Positions 45,218 to 54,874 are shown, counted from the stretch's first letter. The stretch is 64,000 bases of DNA from Maribacter algicola (GCF_003933245.1 NZ_QUSX01000003.1:1-64000); one strand, 5' to 3'. A program made the numbers and translations. The notes: a model not told the origin generated them from the sequence alone.

Positions 45218-46720
45218 ATGAAAAGAATTTTACCCTTTGTACTTTTAATTGCTACAGTTTGCAATGTTACCGGTCAAGATGTGGTGTCCTTAAAATCGAA
45301 GGTGCGTAAAACCATTGAAGAATTGAAGGATTTTGTGGCCATTCCAAATGACGCCCTAAATGCGGATGACATAGATGACAATATTCTTTGGTTACGGAAT
45401 AAATTTAATGAACGTGGCTTTAACACAAGTATTCTTGAAACAGAGGGACTACCCTTGTTTTTTGCAGCACTGCCCATGGACGACACCAAACCGACCCTAC
45501 TTTTCTATATGCATTTTGATGGTCAATCCGTGGACCCGTCCAAATGGATTCAAAAAGACCCCTATGTTTTGGAATTAATGTCTGAAAACGAAGGACAATG
45601 GCAAAAAGAGTCCTTTGATGCACTGGATACCGATATCAATTATGAATGGCGCCTTTTTGGCCGTTCCTCCTCAGACGATAAAGGGCCTATTGTCATGTTT
45701 CTGAACACGATCGATTTATTAAAGGAAAACGATGTTGACCTACCTTTTAACATAAAGGTGATATTGGATAGTGAGGAGGAGAAAAGCAGTGCCCCATTGC
45801 CAAAAGCCGTGAAAACCTATAGGGAACTTTTGAAGGCTGATTTTTTGATTATCAATGATGGGCCCGTACATGCATCGGGCAAACCTACCGTTGTATATGG
45901 ATGCAGGGGTATCACCTCATTGTCACTGACTACATTTGGCGCTGCAAAACCACAACATAGCGGACATTATGGGAATTATGCCCCAAACCCAGGTTTTATT
46001 TTGTCCAAATTATTGGCATCTTTCAAGGATAACGAAGGTAGGGTAGTAATCCCTGGATACTACGATGGTATTGTGTTGGACGATGCCACCCAAGCTATTT
46101 TAAAAAGCGTTCCTGATGACGATGTCGAGATTAGGGAAAGGCTCCAATTTAATTCTTCCGATAAAGTAGGGTCGTTCTATCAAGAATCCTTACAATATCC
46201 CAGTTTGAACGTACGGGGATTGGGCTCAGCATGGATCGGTGAAGAGGCACGCACCATTGTTCCCGCAACTGCAACAGCCGAATTGGACCTGAGATTGGTA
46301 CCGGAATCGGATGGAAACCGACTCAAAAAATTGGTAAAGGATTTCATAAAAAAACAAGGTTTCTATAGTACAGATACAATTCCAACGAAGGAGGAAAGAC
46401 TGAACCATGAAAAAATAATCATGATCAAGGAAGGTTCCGTAACAGATGCCTTTCGAACGGATTTGAGCGATCCTTACGGAATGCATATTGTAAATACCTT
46501 GGAAACTAAATTTGAACAGGATGTGGTGCAGATCAGGATTATGGGAGGTACCGTTCCCATTGCCCCTTTTGTAAACGAATTAAAAATCCCGGCATTTCTC
46601 GTCCCATTGGTGAATCCTGATAACAACCAACACAGTCCTAACGAAAATCTTAAAATCGGTCAAATTGCCTATGGTATACAAGCCTTTTATGCGCTGTTGA
46701 GTACTCCGATCGTAAAATAA
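45218..46720 (+). CDS. M20 family metallopeptidase, exported
   Basis: 500 residues with a signal peptide (MKRILPFVLLIATVCNVTGQ). Dinuclear zinc site residues are present: His 99 and Asp 101 (FYMHFDGQSVD), Asp 153/154 (GRSSSDDKGP) and the catalytic Glu pair 186-187 (LDSEEEKS). The lid domain follows, and a late His lies in NPDNNQHSPNENLKIG. It probably cleaves dipeptides or acyl-amino acids in the periplasm. The 154-bp gap before it carries a 14-bp palindrome TATCTTTAAAGATA (45085-45098) that includes a TAnnTTTA box; no better promoter was found. Confidence 0.92.
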   Translation: MKRILPFVLLIATVCNVTGQDVVSLKSKVRKTIEELKDFVAIPNDALNADDIDDNILWLRNKFNERGFNTSILETEGLPLFFAALPMDDTKPTLLFYMHFDGQSVDPSKWIQKDPYVLELMSENEGQWQKESFDALDTDINYEWRLFGRSSSDDKGPIVMFLNTIDLLKENDVDLPFNIKVILDSEEEKSSAPLPKAVKTYRELLKADFLIINDGPVHASGKPTVVYGCRGITSLSLTTFGAAKPQHSGHYGNYAPNPGFILSKLLASFKDNEGRVVIPGYYDGIVLDDATQAILKSVPDDDVEIRERLQFNSSDKVGSFYQESLQYPSLNVRGLGSAWIGEEARTIVPATATAELDLRLVPESDGNRLKKLVKDFIKKQGFYSTDTIPTKEERLNHEKIIMIKEGSVTDAFRTDLSDPYGMHIVNTLETKFEQDVVQIRIMGGTVPIAPFVNELKIPAFLVPLVNPDNNQHSPNENLKIGQIAYGIQAFYALLSTPIVK

Positions 46721-46816
46721 GTTTGACTTTAACATCCACTAACAAAGGTTTAATGCGACCTTAACGGAGTTTGCACTAGCTGTTCCTTATCTTAAGGACG
46801 AACAAAAAGAAATATT

Positions 46817-46960
46817 ATGGGAATTATAAAAGATAGAAAAAAGTTTAAAAGAACAAAGGAACAGGAAAATCCTACAAATCCGACTGGTAATACAAGAATC
46901 GATACCAATAAATTTGATATCGACGAGAAGACAATAAAAGACCAGCAGAACAAAAAATAA
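46817..46960 (+). CDS. small basic hypothetical protein (47 residues)
   Basis: The frame MGIIKDRKKFKRTKEQENP... ends DQQNKK then TAA. It is Lys/Asn/Asp-rich with no membrane segment. It is supported as a gene by its position between an A-rich start region and a strong terminator 15 nt after the stop, and by an inverted repeat TCCTTA-TCT-TAAGGA (46784-46798) just upstream that may be an operator. I recognise no domain; a nucleic-acid-binding or ribosome-associated role would be a guess. Confidence 0.6.
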   Translation: MGIIKDRKKFKRTKEQENPTNPTGNTRIDTNKFDIDEKTIKDQQNKK

Positions 46961-46975
46961 TTGTCTGAATAATTG

Positions 46976-47004
46976 AAAAGCCCGGTTCTTGGAACCGGGC
47001 TTTT
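46976..47004. terminator. bidirectional terminator between the 47-residue gene and ppc
   Basis: AAAAGCCCGGTTC (46976-46988) pairs with GAACCGGGCTTTT (46992-47004) around TTG, with T and A tracts on either side. It serves both converging genes. Confidence 0.9.
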
Positions 47005-47027
47005 TTTAGTTTAATAACAACATAATC

Positions 47028-49574
47028 TTATGCCGAATTTCTACTTGCGTTGATGTTTCCGTAGAGTGAACGGGTAACAATTTTCTCGTACAGTTCTTTG
47101 TGTTCAGTCCCCTGGCTTATTTTTTGCAATGCATATTGCTGGATGACCAACAAGGGCAACACAATATCTTCCCGTATTTTTATGGACTCCCTCGAAATAG
47201 CTTCCTTTTGCATTAATACTTCCATTCCTGATAATTGTAAGAGCATCTTTTTGGAAAGTTCAAATTCTTGTAGTAGAATCTCCCAAAAAGCCCCGTACTC
47301 TTTATCCTCCTTCATGTAGCTTGTAAGCTCAAAATAACACTTGGAGAGACTCATCATGCTATTCATCATCAAAGCCTGAAAAAACGGAACCTCTTCATAA
47401 AGTTTTTTGGCCTCATCGAATCGGCCTTCATCCTCCAACTTTTTAAGTGCCGTACCAATACCAAAATACCCAGGGACGTTTTGTTTAAGTTGGCTCCAAG
47501 AACCCACAAAGGAGATCGCCCTCAGATCTGACAATTCAAGTTTTGCCTTATTTCCCCTTTTGCCAGGTCTACTGCCAATATTCGCCTTGGTGTAGTACTT
47601 CAAGGTACTCATGTTCTCCAGGTAGGGCATGAATTTCTCATGATGTTTTAGGGCATCATATTTAGAGAAACTTAGATCGGAGAGTTCCTCTATCAAGGCC
47701 CTGGACTTATCGGAGATTAATATTTCCTTCCCTAATATAGAGTTAGAAAGTCCGGCAGTCAACAATTGCTCACTATTATATATAAATTGCTCCTTTGTAC
47801 CGTAGGTGCTTGTAATGGTCTGCCCTTGAATGGTCAATTGTATCTCATTATTGGCCACCTTGCTGGTCTGAGCGGCGTAAAAACGATGTGTCTTACCGCC
47901 TCCCCTTGCCGGTGGTCCTCCCCTACCATCAAAGAATATGGCAGCAACCCCGTTATTTTCGCAAACGCCGGAAAGGGTTTCCTTGGTCTTTAAAATGGAC
48001 CAATTTGCCTTCAAATATCCACCATCCTTGGTTCCATCAGAAAAACCGAGCATAATGGTCTGCTTATTGCCCCTGTTGGCAACATGTTCCCTGTACTCCT
48101 TTAAACCGAACAACCTCTGCATGGTGGCTTCAGAATTGTCCATGCCCGCCATGGTCTCGAACAAGGGCACGATATCAAAAGTTATTTTTTTATTGGCCCA
48201 ACCACACCACCTAAACAGTCCGTATACAAAAAGGATACTAAATATATCCTCTGAGTTACTGATGATGTATCTGTTACAGCCTTCCTCACCGTTTTTTTCC
48301 TGGATTGTTTTCAATTGCGAAATATTGGCAATGGTATCCTTTACAATATCCTCTGAAAAATCCTTGGCTGATAGTTGAAAATTTTCGTGCAATAAAATCC
48401 TGACCAGTTCATCTTCGGTCAACTCGTTCAAATCCTCCTTTATGAAGTTCTTATGCTTAAGAACTTCGGTCATGACTTTGGTGTGCATGCTATGATCCTG
48501 ACGGATATCGATCGTTGCAAAATGCGTCTTGAAGATTTTCACCTTGTCAATGAATTTATCCAAATCCTTCAAGTACAGGCTATTGTATTTATCGATCAAG
48601 GCCTCGCGTATCTGTATCAATGGATTTATGATTTCATCGTACCCAACATCCTTGGTACTGTCGAACATTGCTGAATATAGATTGGAACGTAATTCGTTCA
48701 AGGGATCTTGAACGGCCTTAAAGGTCAATTTGTACTGTAGCCGCTTAAGGTCATTATAATAACACTTCATCAAGTTTAAGCGTAGCTCGTTCATAACATC
48801 TTTGGTAATGTCCGCGGTTACAAATGGATTCCCATCCCGATCGCCCCCAGGCCAAAATCCAAGTTTTACAATGTTATGATTTTCAAATTTTTTGGATCCG
48901 GTACTACCCTTAATGTATGAGTACAGGTCACCTATGGCATCATAATACACATGTCTTAAAGTGTAAATAATGTTCTTGGCCTCATCCAAAGGGGTAGGTT
49001 TTTTGGCGTTTATTAAGGAGGTAAGCCCCAATTGCTGGAGGGCCACGTCGATCTCGTCTATGCGGTCTTCAAGAATTAGCGTTCGTAAATTGGTAATGAT
49101 ATCAAGAACGGCAGGCGTATAAAATTGAGTGGGATGCGCCGTTAATACGATCCTTGCGCTGAAATTATCGAGCTTTTCACCAATTTGGTCCCAGGCACCG
49201 TTACGCTCCACCAATTGAAAATAATCCTTAAGGGACAACGAACTGGAATGTTTATGTAATTTTGGAAACGCGGCATCCTCCACACTATCGTACAATACTA
49301 CTTGTCGCTCTACATATTGAATCACGCGGAACATAAAGTCTATCTTATCCTTTTCCGTTTCAAGGCTAACGAACTTTTCAAAGAACATGTCCAAAATTTC
49401 CCGTGGGTTTAAGCCATTCTTTAGACCCTTTTCAGACTGGTCCATAAGAAGAGGAATTAACATACCCACGTTTTCTACATTACTGTAAGGTAAATTTAGG
49501 AACAGACTATTGTATACATTAAATTTATTTTCAACGGATTTTTTAAATTCTTCCAATCTTTCTGATTGCTGCAT
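47028..49574 (-). CDS. ppc: phosphoenolpyruvate carboxylase
   Basis: 848 residues, slightly short of the E. coli enzyme. Catalytic motifs are intact: LTAHPTQFYTP (His about 147, with TQ in place of the usual TE), FWPGGDRDGNPFVT, LGFSDGTKDGGYLKANW and FFDGRGGPPARGGGKTHRFYAAQ, and the C-terminal IGSRPGKRG. It makes oxaloacetate from PEP and bicarbonate, refilling the TCA cycle. It is monocistronic. The TQ variant at the catalytic His segment deserves attention. The 231-bp gap upstream (49575-49805) holds nothing recognisable. Confidence 0.96.
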   Translation of the reverse strand: MQQSERLEEFKKSVENKFNVYNSLFLNLPYSNVENVGMLIPLLMDQSEKGLKNGLNPREILDMFFEKFVSLETEKDKIDFMFRVIQYVERQVVLYDSVEDAAFPKLHKHSSSLSLKDYFQLVERNGAWDQIGEKLDNFSARIVLTAHPTQFYTPAVLDIITNLRTLILEDRIDEIDVALQQLGLTSLINAKKPTPLDEAKNIIYTLRHVYYDAIGDLYSYIKGSTGSKKFENHNIVKLGFWPGGDRDGNPFVTADITKDVMNELRLNLMKCYYNDLKRLQYKLTFKAVQDPLNELRSNLYSAMFDSTKDVGYDEIINPLIQIREALIDKYNSLYLKDLDKFIDKVKIFKTHFATIDIRQDHSMHTKVMTEVLKHKNFIKEDLNELTEDELVRILLHENFQLSAKDFSEDIVKDTIANISQLKTIQEKNGEEGCNRYIISNSEDIFSILFVYGLFRWCGWANKKITFDIVPLFETMAGMDNSEATMQRLFGLKEYREHVANRGNKQTIMLGFSDGTKDGGYLKANWSILKTKETLSGVCENNGVAAIFFDGRGGPPARGGGKTHRFYAAQTSKVANNEIQLTIQGQTITSTYGTKEQFIYNSEQLLTAGLSNSILGKEILISDKSRALIEELSDLSFSKYDALKHHEKFMPYLENMSTLKYYTKANIGSRPGKRGNKAKLELSDLRAISFVGSWSQLKQNVPGYFGIGTALKKLEDEGRFDEAKKLYEEVPFFQALMMNSMMSLSKCYFELTSYMKEDKEYGAFWEILLQEFELSKKMLLQLSGMEVLMQKEAISRESIKIREDIVLPLLVIQQYALQKISQGTEHKELYEKIVTRSLYGNINASRNSA

Positions 49575-49805
49575 AAATCACATTTTTTTTTCGATTAATA
49601 ACATCACTTTCCCACCTTCCTTCATCCATAAAGATCGATATTCTATAGAAATGGAAAGCACGAATATGCTTAAATAACAAAATAGATTTCCTTTACCACA
49701 AAAACAACAGTTTTGACAACAATAATTAAAGGAGACTGAATATCCTGCGTAATTTTACCCTGTTATCAAGTAAATAATTTTTTCATTTTCATATAGTGTT
49801 CTCGT

Positions 49806-49837
49806 AAAAGAGTCTTGCCGAAAAGCAAGGCTCTTTT
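49806..49837 (-). terminator. terminator after the uracil-DNA-glycosylase-fold gene
   Basis: AAAAGAGTCTTGC (49806-49818) pairs with GCAAGGCTCTTTT (49825-49837), 13 bp with one G-T, 14 nt after the stop of the minus-strand gene. Confidence 0.75.
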
Positions 49838-49850
49838 TAGTTTTACAGCA

Positions 49851-50510
49851 TTAGAAGTACTTGGCGTACTGCATGACCCTATAATCCACTGTACTAAAAT
49901 TGGGGTCCGCCGTTTTAAGTTTTTGGTATTCAGGAATGCTCCCAACTGCCCGGTTTGCCGCCCCAGATGGTGCGATCAAGGACACGGTCGTAATGCTTAG
50001 TTCTGTTTTTGGGTGAACAAATTCATGTATCCTGGGAACTTGATCGGACTTCACGGTTAATCGCAATCCATGTTCCTTTAGATGTCTTCTAAAAAAATAC
50101 TCAGGACCGTTCTTGCTATTTCCCCCGGTGAACAATAGCGTTTTTACCGAAGGATATTTCTCCAAATAATAGAGTAGGTTACGTAGTTTGATATTTTGCA
50201 TTCCCAAATCCGAGGCATCCACCTTTTCCCGTTCCGCGGAAGCAACAATATCACAGATTCCAATCTTCTTTTGCATCAAAAATTCCTTTCGCTGCGCAAT
50301 GGCCTTCTCAGAAGTTTCAAAGAGCAGTTCCAACTTAAAAATTTCGTTCAAAATGGGCCATAATTGGCCGTCCCTACTGCCATAACAAAAATTTACATCT
50401 CCCTCTTTTAAGGCTCCTGTAGTGAATCTAGGCGGTGGCAGGGTACCTACGATCAGTTTTGTAACGCCTTTAAAAAGAAACGGATTATAAGGATGGGTGT
50501 GCAAGAACAA
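49851..50510 (-). CDS. uracil-DNA glycosylase superfamily protein
   Basis: 219 residues. An N-terminal motif GTLPPPRFTTG (motif A position) and a C-terminal SLIAPSGAANRAVG (motif B position) bracket a Rossmann-like core with TLLFTGGNSKNGPEYF. This is the UDG/MUG superfamily layout, but neither a canonical GQDPYH nor an HPSPLS motif is present, so activity on uracil cannot be claimed. It is a single gene with its own terminator. Confidence 0.8.
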   Translation of the reverse strand: MFLHTHPYNPFLFKGVTKLIVGTLPPPRFTTGALKEGDVNFCYGSRDGQLWPILNEIFKLELLFETSEKAIAQRKEFLMQKKIGICDIVASAEREKVDASDLGMQNIKLRNLLYYLEKYPSVKTLLFTGGNSKNGPEYFFRRHLKEHGLRLTVKSDQVPRIHEFVHPKTELSITTVSLIAPSGAANRAVGSIPEYQKLKTADPNFSTVDYRVMQYAKYF

Positions 50511-50694
50511 ACCGAAAAGAATTGATTAAACAGTATCAAATCTATTGAAATAGGTGTTTAACTCCAATTTCGTAACTTTAAGAAATAAACAAAATGAGAA
50601 CATCTAGCTGGGTTGTTGCAAGGAACAAATGTTTGTTTTCGAAGCTGCCCTCGTTGCAATTACATCTGGATTGTCGATTTAAACTGAAAATGAT

Positions 50695-50823
50695 ATGGGA
50701 AAAGGGGACAAAAAAACAAAGCGCGGTAAAATTACCAATAACTCCTATGGGGCCAGAAGGCCTAGAAAAATAAAACGAAAACTTACTGTTGAGGAGAAAG
50801 TAAAAGTCGGGAAGAAAAAATAG
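50695..50823 (+). CDS. 30S ribosomal protein bTHX
   Basis: 42 residues beginning MGKGDKKTKRGKITNNSYGA and continuing with a poly-basic RRPRKIKRK stretch. This is the bTHX family, a tiny basic peptide that fills a cavity at the top of the 30S head in Thermus and Bacteroidota. It is preceded by a 110-nt leader counted from a TAACTTTA box at 50573-50580. Its last base is 2 nt from the end of the converging lipoprotein gene. Confidence 0.88.
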   Translation: MGKGDKKTKRGKITNNSYGARRPRKIKRKLTVEEKVKVGKKK

Positions 50824-50825
50824 AA

Positions 50826-51191
50826 CTAATAATCTATCCTAAAGTTGAATTCCACCTGGTTTTCCTCATCCAGACCCAACTCATAGGTATAAAAACCTAT
50901 TGGCAAGGAATCTATGGCCAAAACCCTTGGAATGTACTCAAAGCTGGCAGAATCAGAAATTATGGTCAATCCTATTTCTTCTGGAGCTGATTCAAATTCA
51001 TAATATTCTGAGAATTCCCCGGCCGGAATGTTTTCATATACCGTATCCTTTTCGTTGACTCTCACCTCGTTAAAATTAAAATCTGTATTATTCCTAATAC
51101 GGATATTCACCATATCCACTTCATCGTCACGATCGGTACAGGATAACAGAACTACTGAAAAAATTACGAATACATGTAAGAACCTTTTCAT
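50826..51191 (-). CDS. hypothetical lipoprotein
   Basis: 121 residues. A lipobox LLSC at about residues 14-17 (signal MKRFLHVFVIFSVVLLSC) is followed by an acidic linker (TDRDDEVD) and a single beta-rich domain (VNIRIRNNTDFNFNEVRVN ... EFNFRIDY). It is likely anchored in the outer or inner membrane. I do not recognise the domain; the NNTDFNFNEV pattern recalls small Ig-like folds. Confidence 0.75.
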   Translation of the reverse strand: MKRFLHVFVIFSVVLLSCTDRDDEVDMVNIRIRNNTDFNFNEVRVNEKDTVYENIPAGEFSEYYEFESAPEEIGLTIISDSASFEYIPRVLAIDSLPIGFYTYELGLDEENQVEFNFRIDY

Positions 51192-51247
51192 TCTTTTTAT
51201 GTTAGGATAAACTATACTAGCAGAACGAAAAGAAGGAAAATATATTA

Positions 51248-52009
51248 TTACCGAATAAATACGGGCTCGTTTTCCTTAAGGGTATGTTCCTGACTGAACT
51301 GATAATCATCCAATTCAAATCCTTTGATATCGTCCAAACTTGATGCGTTGGAATCCAAAATGTAGCGTACCATGGAGCCACGGGCCTTTTTGGCAAAAAA
51401 ACTTATGACCTTTAAGGTATCGTTTTTCCAATCCTTAAATATCGGAGTGATTACAGGAACTTTCAATTTCTTTTGGTCAAGGGCGCTAAAATATTCGTTG
51501 CTGGCCAAATTCACGAACAACTCTCCTTCTTGCAATTCCTTGTTAAGATGGTCTGTCAGCTCCTTTTTCCAGAATTCATACAAGTTTTTTTTCCTTCCTA
51601 CCTTTAAGGACGTACCCATTTCCAGTCTATAGGGCTGTATCAAATCCAATGGTTTAAGGATTCCGTAGAGTCCGGATAGGATGCGCAATGTATTTTGCAG
51701 ATTATCCAGTTTATCTTCCGTAATAGAATATGCATCCAGACCTTGATATACATCGCCATTGAAAGCATATATCGCCGGTCTGGCATTTTCCTTGGTAAAG
51801 GGAACAGAGAACATTTGGTTGCGTTCCCAATTCAATTGAGCCAGATTATCAGAAATGGACATCAATTCTGAAAGTACCTTGGGTTTTTTCTTGACAAGGA
51901 CCTTGTTAAGCGTCTCGGCCTGTTTTAAAAATTCGGGTTGCGAAAATCTATCGGTGGGCAGAGTGCTTTCAAAATCAAGGGATTTTGCAGGAGATATTAC
52001 AATTTTCAT
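51248..52009 (-). CDS. yaaA: YaaA family peroxide stress protein
   Basis: 253 residues, full length. Signature [15 protein letters not shown] at the N-terminus, [41 protein letters not shown] and a C-terminal [17 protein letters not shown]. In E. coli YaaA limits free iron during hydrogen peroxide stress, and structures show a DNA-binding-type fold. It is a single gene with no OxyR-type site noticed. Confidence 0.94.
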   Translation of the reverse strand: MKIVISPAKSLDFESTLPTDRFSQPEFLKQAETLNKVLVKKKPKVLSELMSISDNLAQLNWERNQMFSVPFTKENARPAIYAFNGDVYQGLDAYSITEDKLDNLQNTLRILSGLYGILKPLDLIQPYRLEMGTSLKVGRKKNLYEFWKKELTDHLNKELQEGELFVNLASNEYFSALDQKKLKVPVITPIFKDWKNDTLKVISFFAKKARGSMVRYILDSNASSLDDIKGFELDDYQFSQEHTLKENEPVFIR

Positions 52010-52124
52010 TTCTTTCTATTAATTCCGATGGCGTACATCCTATTCTCAATATCAAAAATATATGTTTTTTGTCCGATGCAAAACGGATGGCAAAAAAGAG
52101 TTCTGATAGTCCTATCAACTTCTT

Positions 52125-53153
52125 CTATAAACCGGTTAGGGAGTAATTCCGCCACTTTTCTATACAGGATTGCATATCCTGCGGCATTTCGGAATCGAAC
52201 CTCATTTTATGGCCTGATACCGGGTGGATAAAACCTAGGGTCTTGGCATGTAAGGCCTGTCTTGGCAAGACCTTAAAAGCATTTTCAACAAACTGCTTGT
52301 ATTTTGTAAAGGTGGTACCTTTTAGAATTTTGTCACCTCCGTACCGTTCGTCATTAAAAAGTGTGTGACCTATGTACTTCATATGTACCCTTATTTGGTG
52401 CGTTCTGCCGGTCTCCAATTTACAGGACACCAAGGTGACATATCCCAGGCGTTCCAAAACTTTATAATGGGTAATTGCTTCCTTTCCATCCTCCCCTTCC
52501 GGAAAAACATGCATTTGAAGTCGGTTTTTGGGGTTTCTCCCAATATTACCGATGATAGTACCTTCATCCTCCTCAACATTTCCCCAGACCAAAGCAACAT
52601 ACTCCCGCTCAGAGGTTTTATCAAAAAACTGTTTGGCCAAGTGCGTCATGGCCGCTTCCGTCTTGGCAATTACCAACAGTCCGGAAGTATCCTTGTCTAT
52701 CCTATGGACCAGACCAGGCCGTTCACTACTATTGGTGGGTAAATTTTCAAAATGATAGATCAAGGCATTTATCAGTGTGGCAGAATAATTTCCATGCCCA
52801 GGATGCACCACCATACCCGCAGGCTTGTTCACTACCAAAAGAGTATCATCCTCATAGTCGATGTCCAATGGAATATTCTCCGGAACCAATAAATGTTCAT
52901 GGGGCGGGTGTTCAAAAAGCACCTTGACCTCATCCCCTGCCTTGACCTTGTAGTTACTTTTGACAATGGCATCGTTTACCCAAACATGCCCATCTTTTGC
53001 AGCTTGCTGAATCTTGTTACGCGTGGCATTTTCAACGAAGTTCATCAAAAATTTGTCCACCCTCAGAGGGTCTTGTCCCTTGGAGGCTACAAATCTGTAA
53101 TGTTCAAAAAGATCATCATTATCCTCTTGCTCCAAATTCATGGTAGAAGTCAT
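52125..53153 (-). CDS. rluD: RluA/RluD family pseudouridine synthase
   Basis: 342 residues from ATG at 53153 (MTSTMNLEQEDNDDLFEHYR), 1 nt after the upstream stop; a longer frame to 53207 would overlap the PASTA gene. An N-terminal S4 domain (RVDKFLMNFVENATRNKIQQAAKDGHVWVN) precedes the catalytic domain with HRIDKDTSGLLVIAKT (catalytic Asp in RIDKDTSG). The length and S4 domain fit RluD, which modifies 23S rRNA helix 69, but the target is inferred. Confidence 0.92.
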   Translation of the reverse strand: MTSTMNLEQEDNDDLFEHYRFVASKGQDPLRVDKFLMNFVENATRNKIQQAAKDGHVWVNDAIVKSNYKVKAGDEVKVLFEHPPHEHLLVPENIPLDIDYEDDTLLVVNKPAGMVVHPGHGNYSATLINALIYHFENLPTNSSERPGLVHRIDKDTSGLLVIAKTEAAMTHLAKQFFDKTSEREYVALVWGNVEEDEGTIIGNIGRNPKNRLQMHVFPEGEDGKEAITHYKVLERLGYVTLVSCKLETGRTHQIRVHMKYIGHTLFNDERYGGDKILKGTTFTKYKQFVENAFKVLPRQALHAKTLGFIHPVSGHKMRFDSEMPQDMQSCIEKWRNYSLTGL

Positions 53154-53154
53154 A

Positions 53155-53742
53155 TTATTCGAAATCTTCTTGTATGATGGCTCCTCCAGGCACATTGCCG
53201 TTACCACAGATCAATTCTATTTTAGAAGTTTTGGGAAGTTTATCCCCCGGCTTAATGTCCTTACCCTTGTATTTAGTGTAATACACCATGTCCTTGCCAA
53301 GTTGATCGATATAGGTAACCTTTTGAACATCCAATCCAACTGCCTTCAACATGGAAGAAGCATTTCGCTTGGTTACCTGAATGATTTTTGGCACCGTAAC
53401 CTTTTTATACCCGGACGGGTTTACCGTAAAGTAAATCTTCCTATTGGTCTTAACTTTCGTGCCAGCGGACGGATTCTGTTCTATTATTGAAAATCTTGGG
53501 TACTCCGGATTGTAATTTGCGGAATCCACCACTTCATAACGAAGTCCAGCGTTTTCAACCTTTTGTCGCATTTCCATTACTGAAAGTTTGGAAAAGTCCG
53601 GTACCTCAACAAACTCGCCATGATTGGTGGAGCTGTTCAACCACCTGAAGACCAAGAAAATCAATACCGTTAAAACCACTACGGCCAGACCAATTTGTAT
53701 CAGGAAAGTTTTACTCTTTAAAAACCTAAAAAAATTTCTCAT
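53155..53742 (-). CDS. single-span PASTA domain protein
   Basis: 195 residues. One membrane segment (about 14-33) is followed by two to three PASTA repeats (FVEVPDFSKLSVMEMRQKVENAGLRYEVVDS; VTVPKIIQVTKRNASSMLKAVGLDV; and a shorter third). There is no kinase or penicillin-binding domain, unlike PknB or PBP2x, so it is a stand-alone peptidoglycan or lipid II sensor candidate. It lies 1 nt before rluD and divergent from ddl. The gap 53743-53899 is intergenic and A+T-rich. Confidence 0.87.
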   Translation of the reverse strand: MRNFFRFLKSKTFLIQIGLAVVVLTVLIFLVFRWLNSSTNHGEFVEVPDFSKLSVMEMRQKVENAGLRYEVVDSANYNPEYPRFSIIEQNPSAGTKVKTNRKIYFTVNPSGYKKVTVPKIIQVTKRNASSMLKAVGLDVQKVTYIDQLGKDMVYYTKYKGKDIKPGDKLPKTSKIELICGNGNVPGGAIIQEDFE

Positions 53743-53899
53743 CTAAATCTTTGATTGGTACAAATATAGTAAATGCCATTTTACAAAAATCCGGTTTAAT
53801 AATCGGTCGAATGAGGTATAAATCTTCGATCAACAATTCTCCTCTTTTTTCTTTAACGGGAATAATCCATCTTTGTGTTATAAACCTCTAGTTTAATTC

Positions 53900-54874
53900 A
53901 TGAAGAAAAATATAGCGATCATAATGGGGGGCTTTTCCAGCGAGTACAATATTTCATTGAAAAGCGGTAAGGTAGTCTTTGATTATTTGGACAAGGAAAA
54001 GTTCAACTGTTTTCCAATTCATATTTCCAAGACAAAGTGGGTGTTTGTAGATGGGCACGAAAATGAGACCCCTGTAAACAGACATGATTTTTCCATAGAA
54101 ATCAACGGTAAGAAAATCAACTTTGATTGTGTTTTTAACGCTATTCACGGATCTCCGGGGGAAAATGGGCTATTACAGGCCTATTTTGAATTATTGAAGA
54201 TTCCCCAGACTTCATGCGATTTTTATCAAGCAGCACTAACATTTAATAAAAGGGATTTGTTGAGTGTTTTAAAACCTTACGGGATTAAAACGGCAACTTC
54301 GTTTTTCTTAAACAAGGGAGATGAAGTCAATGAAGCGGAAATTATAGAAAAAGTTAAACTTCCCTGTTTTGTAAAGGCCAATAAATCTGGAAGCAGTTAT
54401 GGTATTTCTAAAGTATACCAAAGGGAAGACCTTAAAACAGCTATCGAATTGGCCTACAAGGAAGATGATGAGATAATTATTGAAGGATTTTTGGACGGAA
54501 CAGAAGTTTCCGTTGGTGTCATCACCTACCAGGGAAAAACAAAAGTTCTACCTATAACAGAAATTGTTTCAGAAAATGATTTTTTTGATTATGAGGCAAA
54601 ATATGAAGGAAAGTCGCAAGAAATTACCCCTGCAAGAATTTCAAAAAGACAAGAAGAAAATGTGAGCGCTTTGGCTAAGAAAATTTATGAGGTCTTAAAA
54701 ATGAAAGGTTTCTCCAGAAGCGAATTCATCTTCGTTGGCGATGAGCCCTTCCTTTTGGAAGTAAATACGACCCCAGGATTGACCAAAGAAAGTATATTAC
54801 CAAAACAAGCACAACAGGCCGGTATAAGTCTTGGCTCCCTTTTTGAAAATGCCATATATGAAGTTCTGACTTAA
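53900..54874 (+). CDS. ddl: D-alanine--D-alanine ligase
   Basis: 324 residues. ATP-grasp enzyme: N-terminal IIMGGFSSEYNISLKSG (EYxIS in place of the usual EHEVS), FNAIHGSPGENG, KANKSGSSYGISKV (ATP site), and the C-terminal metal-binding EVNTTPGLTKESILPKQ. It makes the D-Ala-D-Ala dipeptide for peptidoglycan. A weak -7-like box CATCTTTG lies at 53868-53875. It is 36 nt before coaD. Confidence 0.96.
   Translation: MKKNIAIIMGGFSSEYNISLKSGKVVFDYLDKEKFNCFPIHISKTKWVFVDGHENETPVNRHDFSIEINGKKINFDCVFNAIHGSPGENGLLQAYFELLKIPQTSCDFYQAALTFNKRDLLSVLKPYGIKTATSFFLNKGDEVNEAEIIEKVKLPCFVKANKSGSSYGISKVYQREDLKTAIELAYKEDDEIIIEGFLDGTEVSVGVITYQGKTKVLPITEIVSENDFFDYEAKYEGKSQEITPARISKRQEENVSALAKKIYEVLKMKGFSRSEFIFVGDEPFLLEVNTTPGLTKESILPKQAQQAGISLGSLFENAIYEVLT

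Noticed and set aside
50594..50773. A 59-codon frame (MRTSSWVVARNK...) with an A-rich start region, overlapping the bTHX gene in another frame
   Set aside because: It overlaps the recognisable bTHX coding region, has no domain-like composition, and reads best as part of the bTHX leader; a translated upstream frame cannot be excluded.
52040..52100. Imperfect hairpin (TTTTTTG-TCCG ... CGGA-TGG-CAAAAAA) after the RluD gene as a terminator
   Set aside because: The stem has a 3-nt bulge and lacks a T tract after it on the minus strand.
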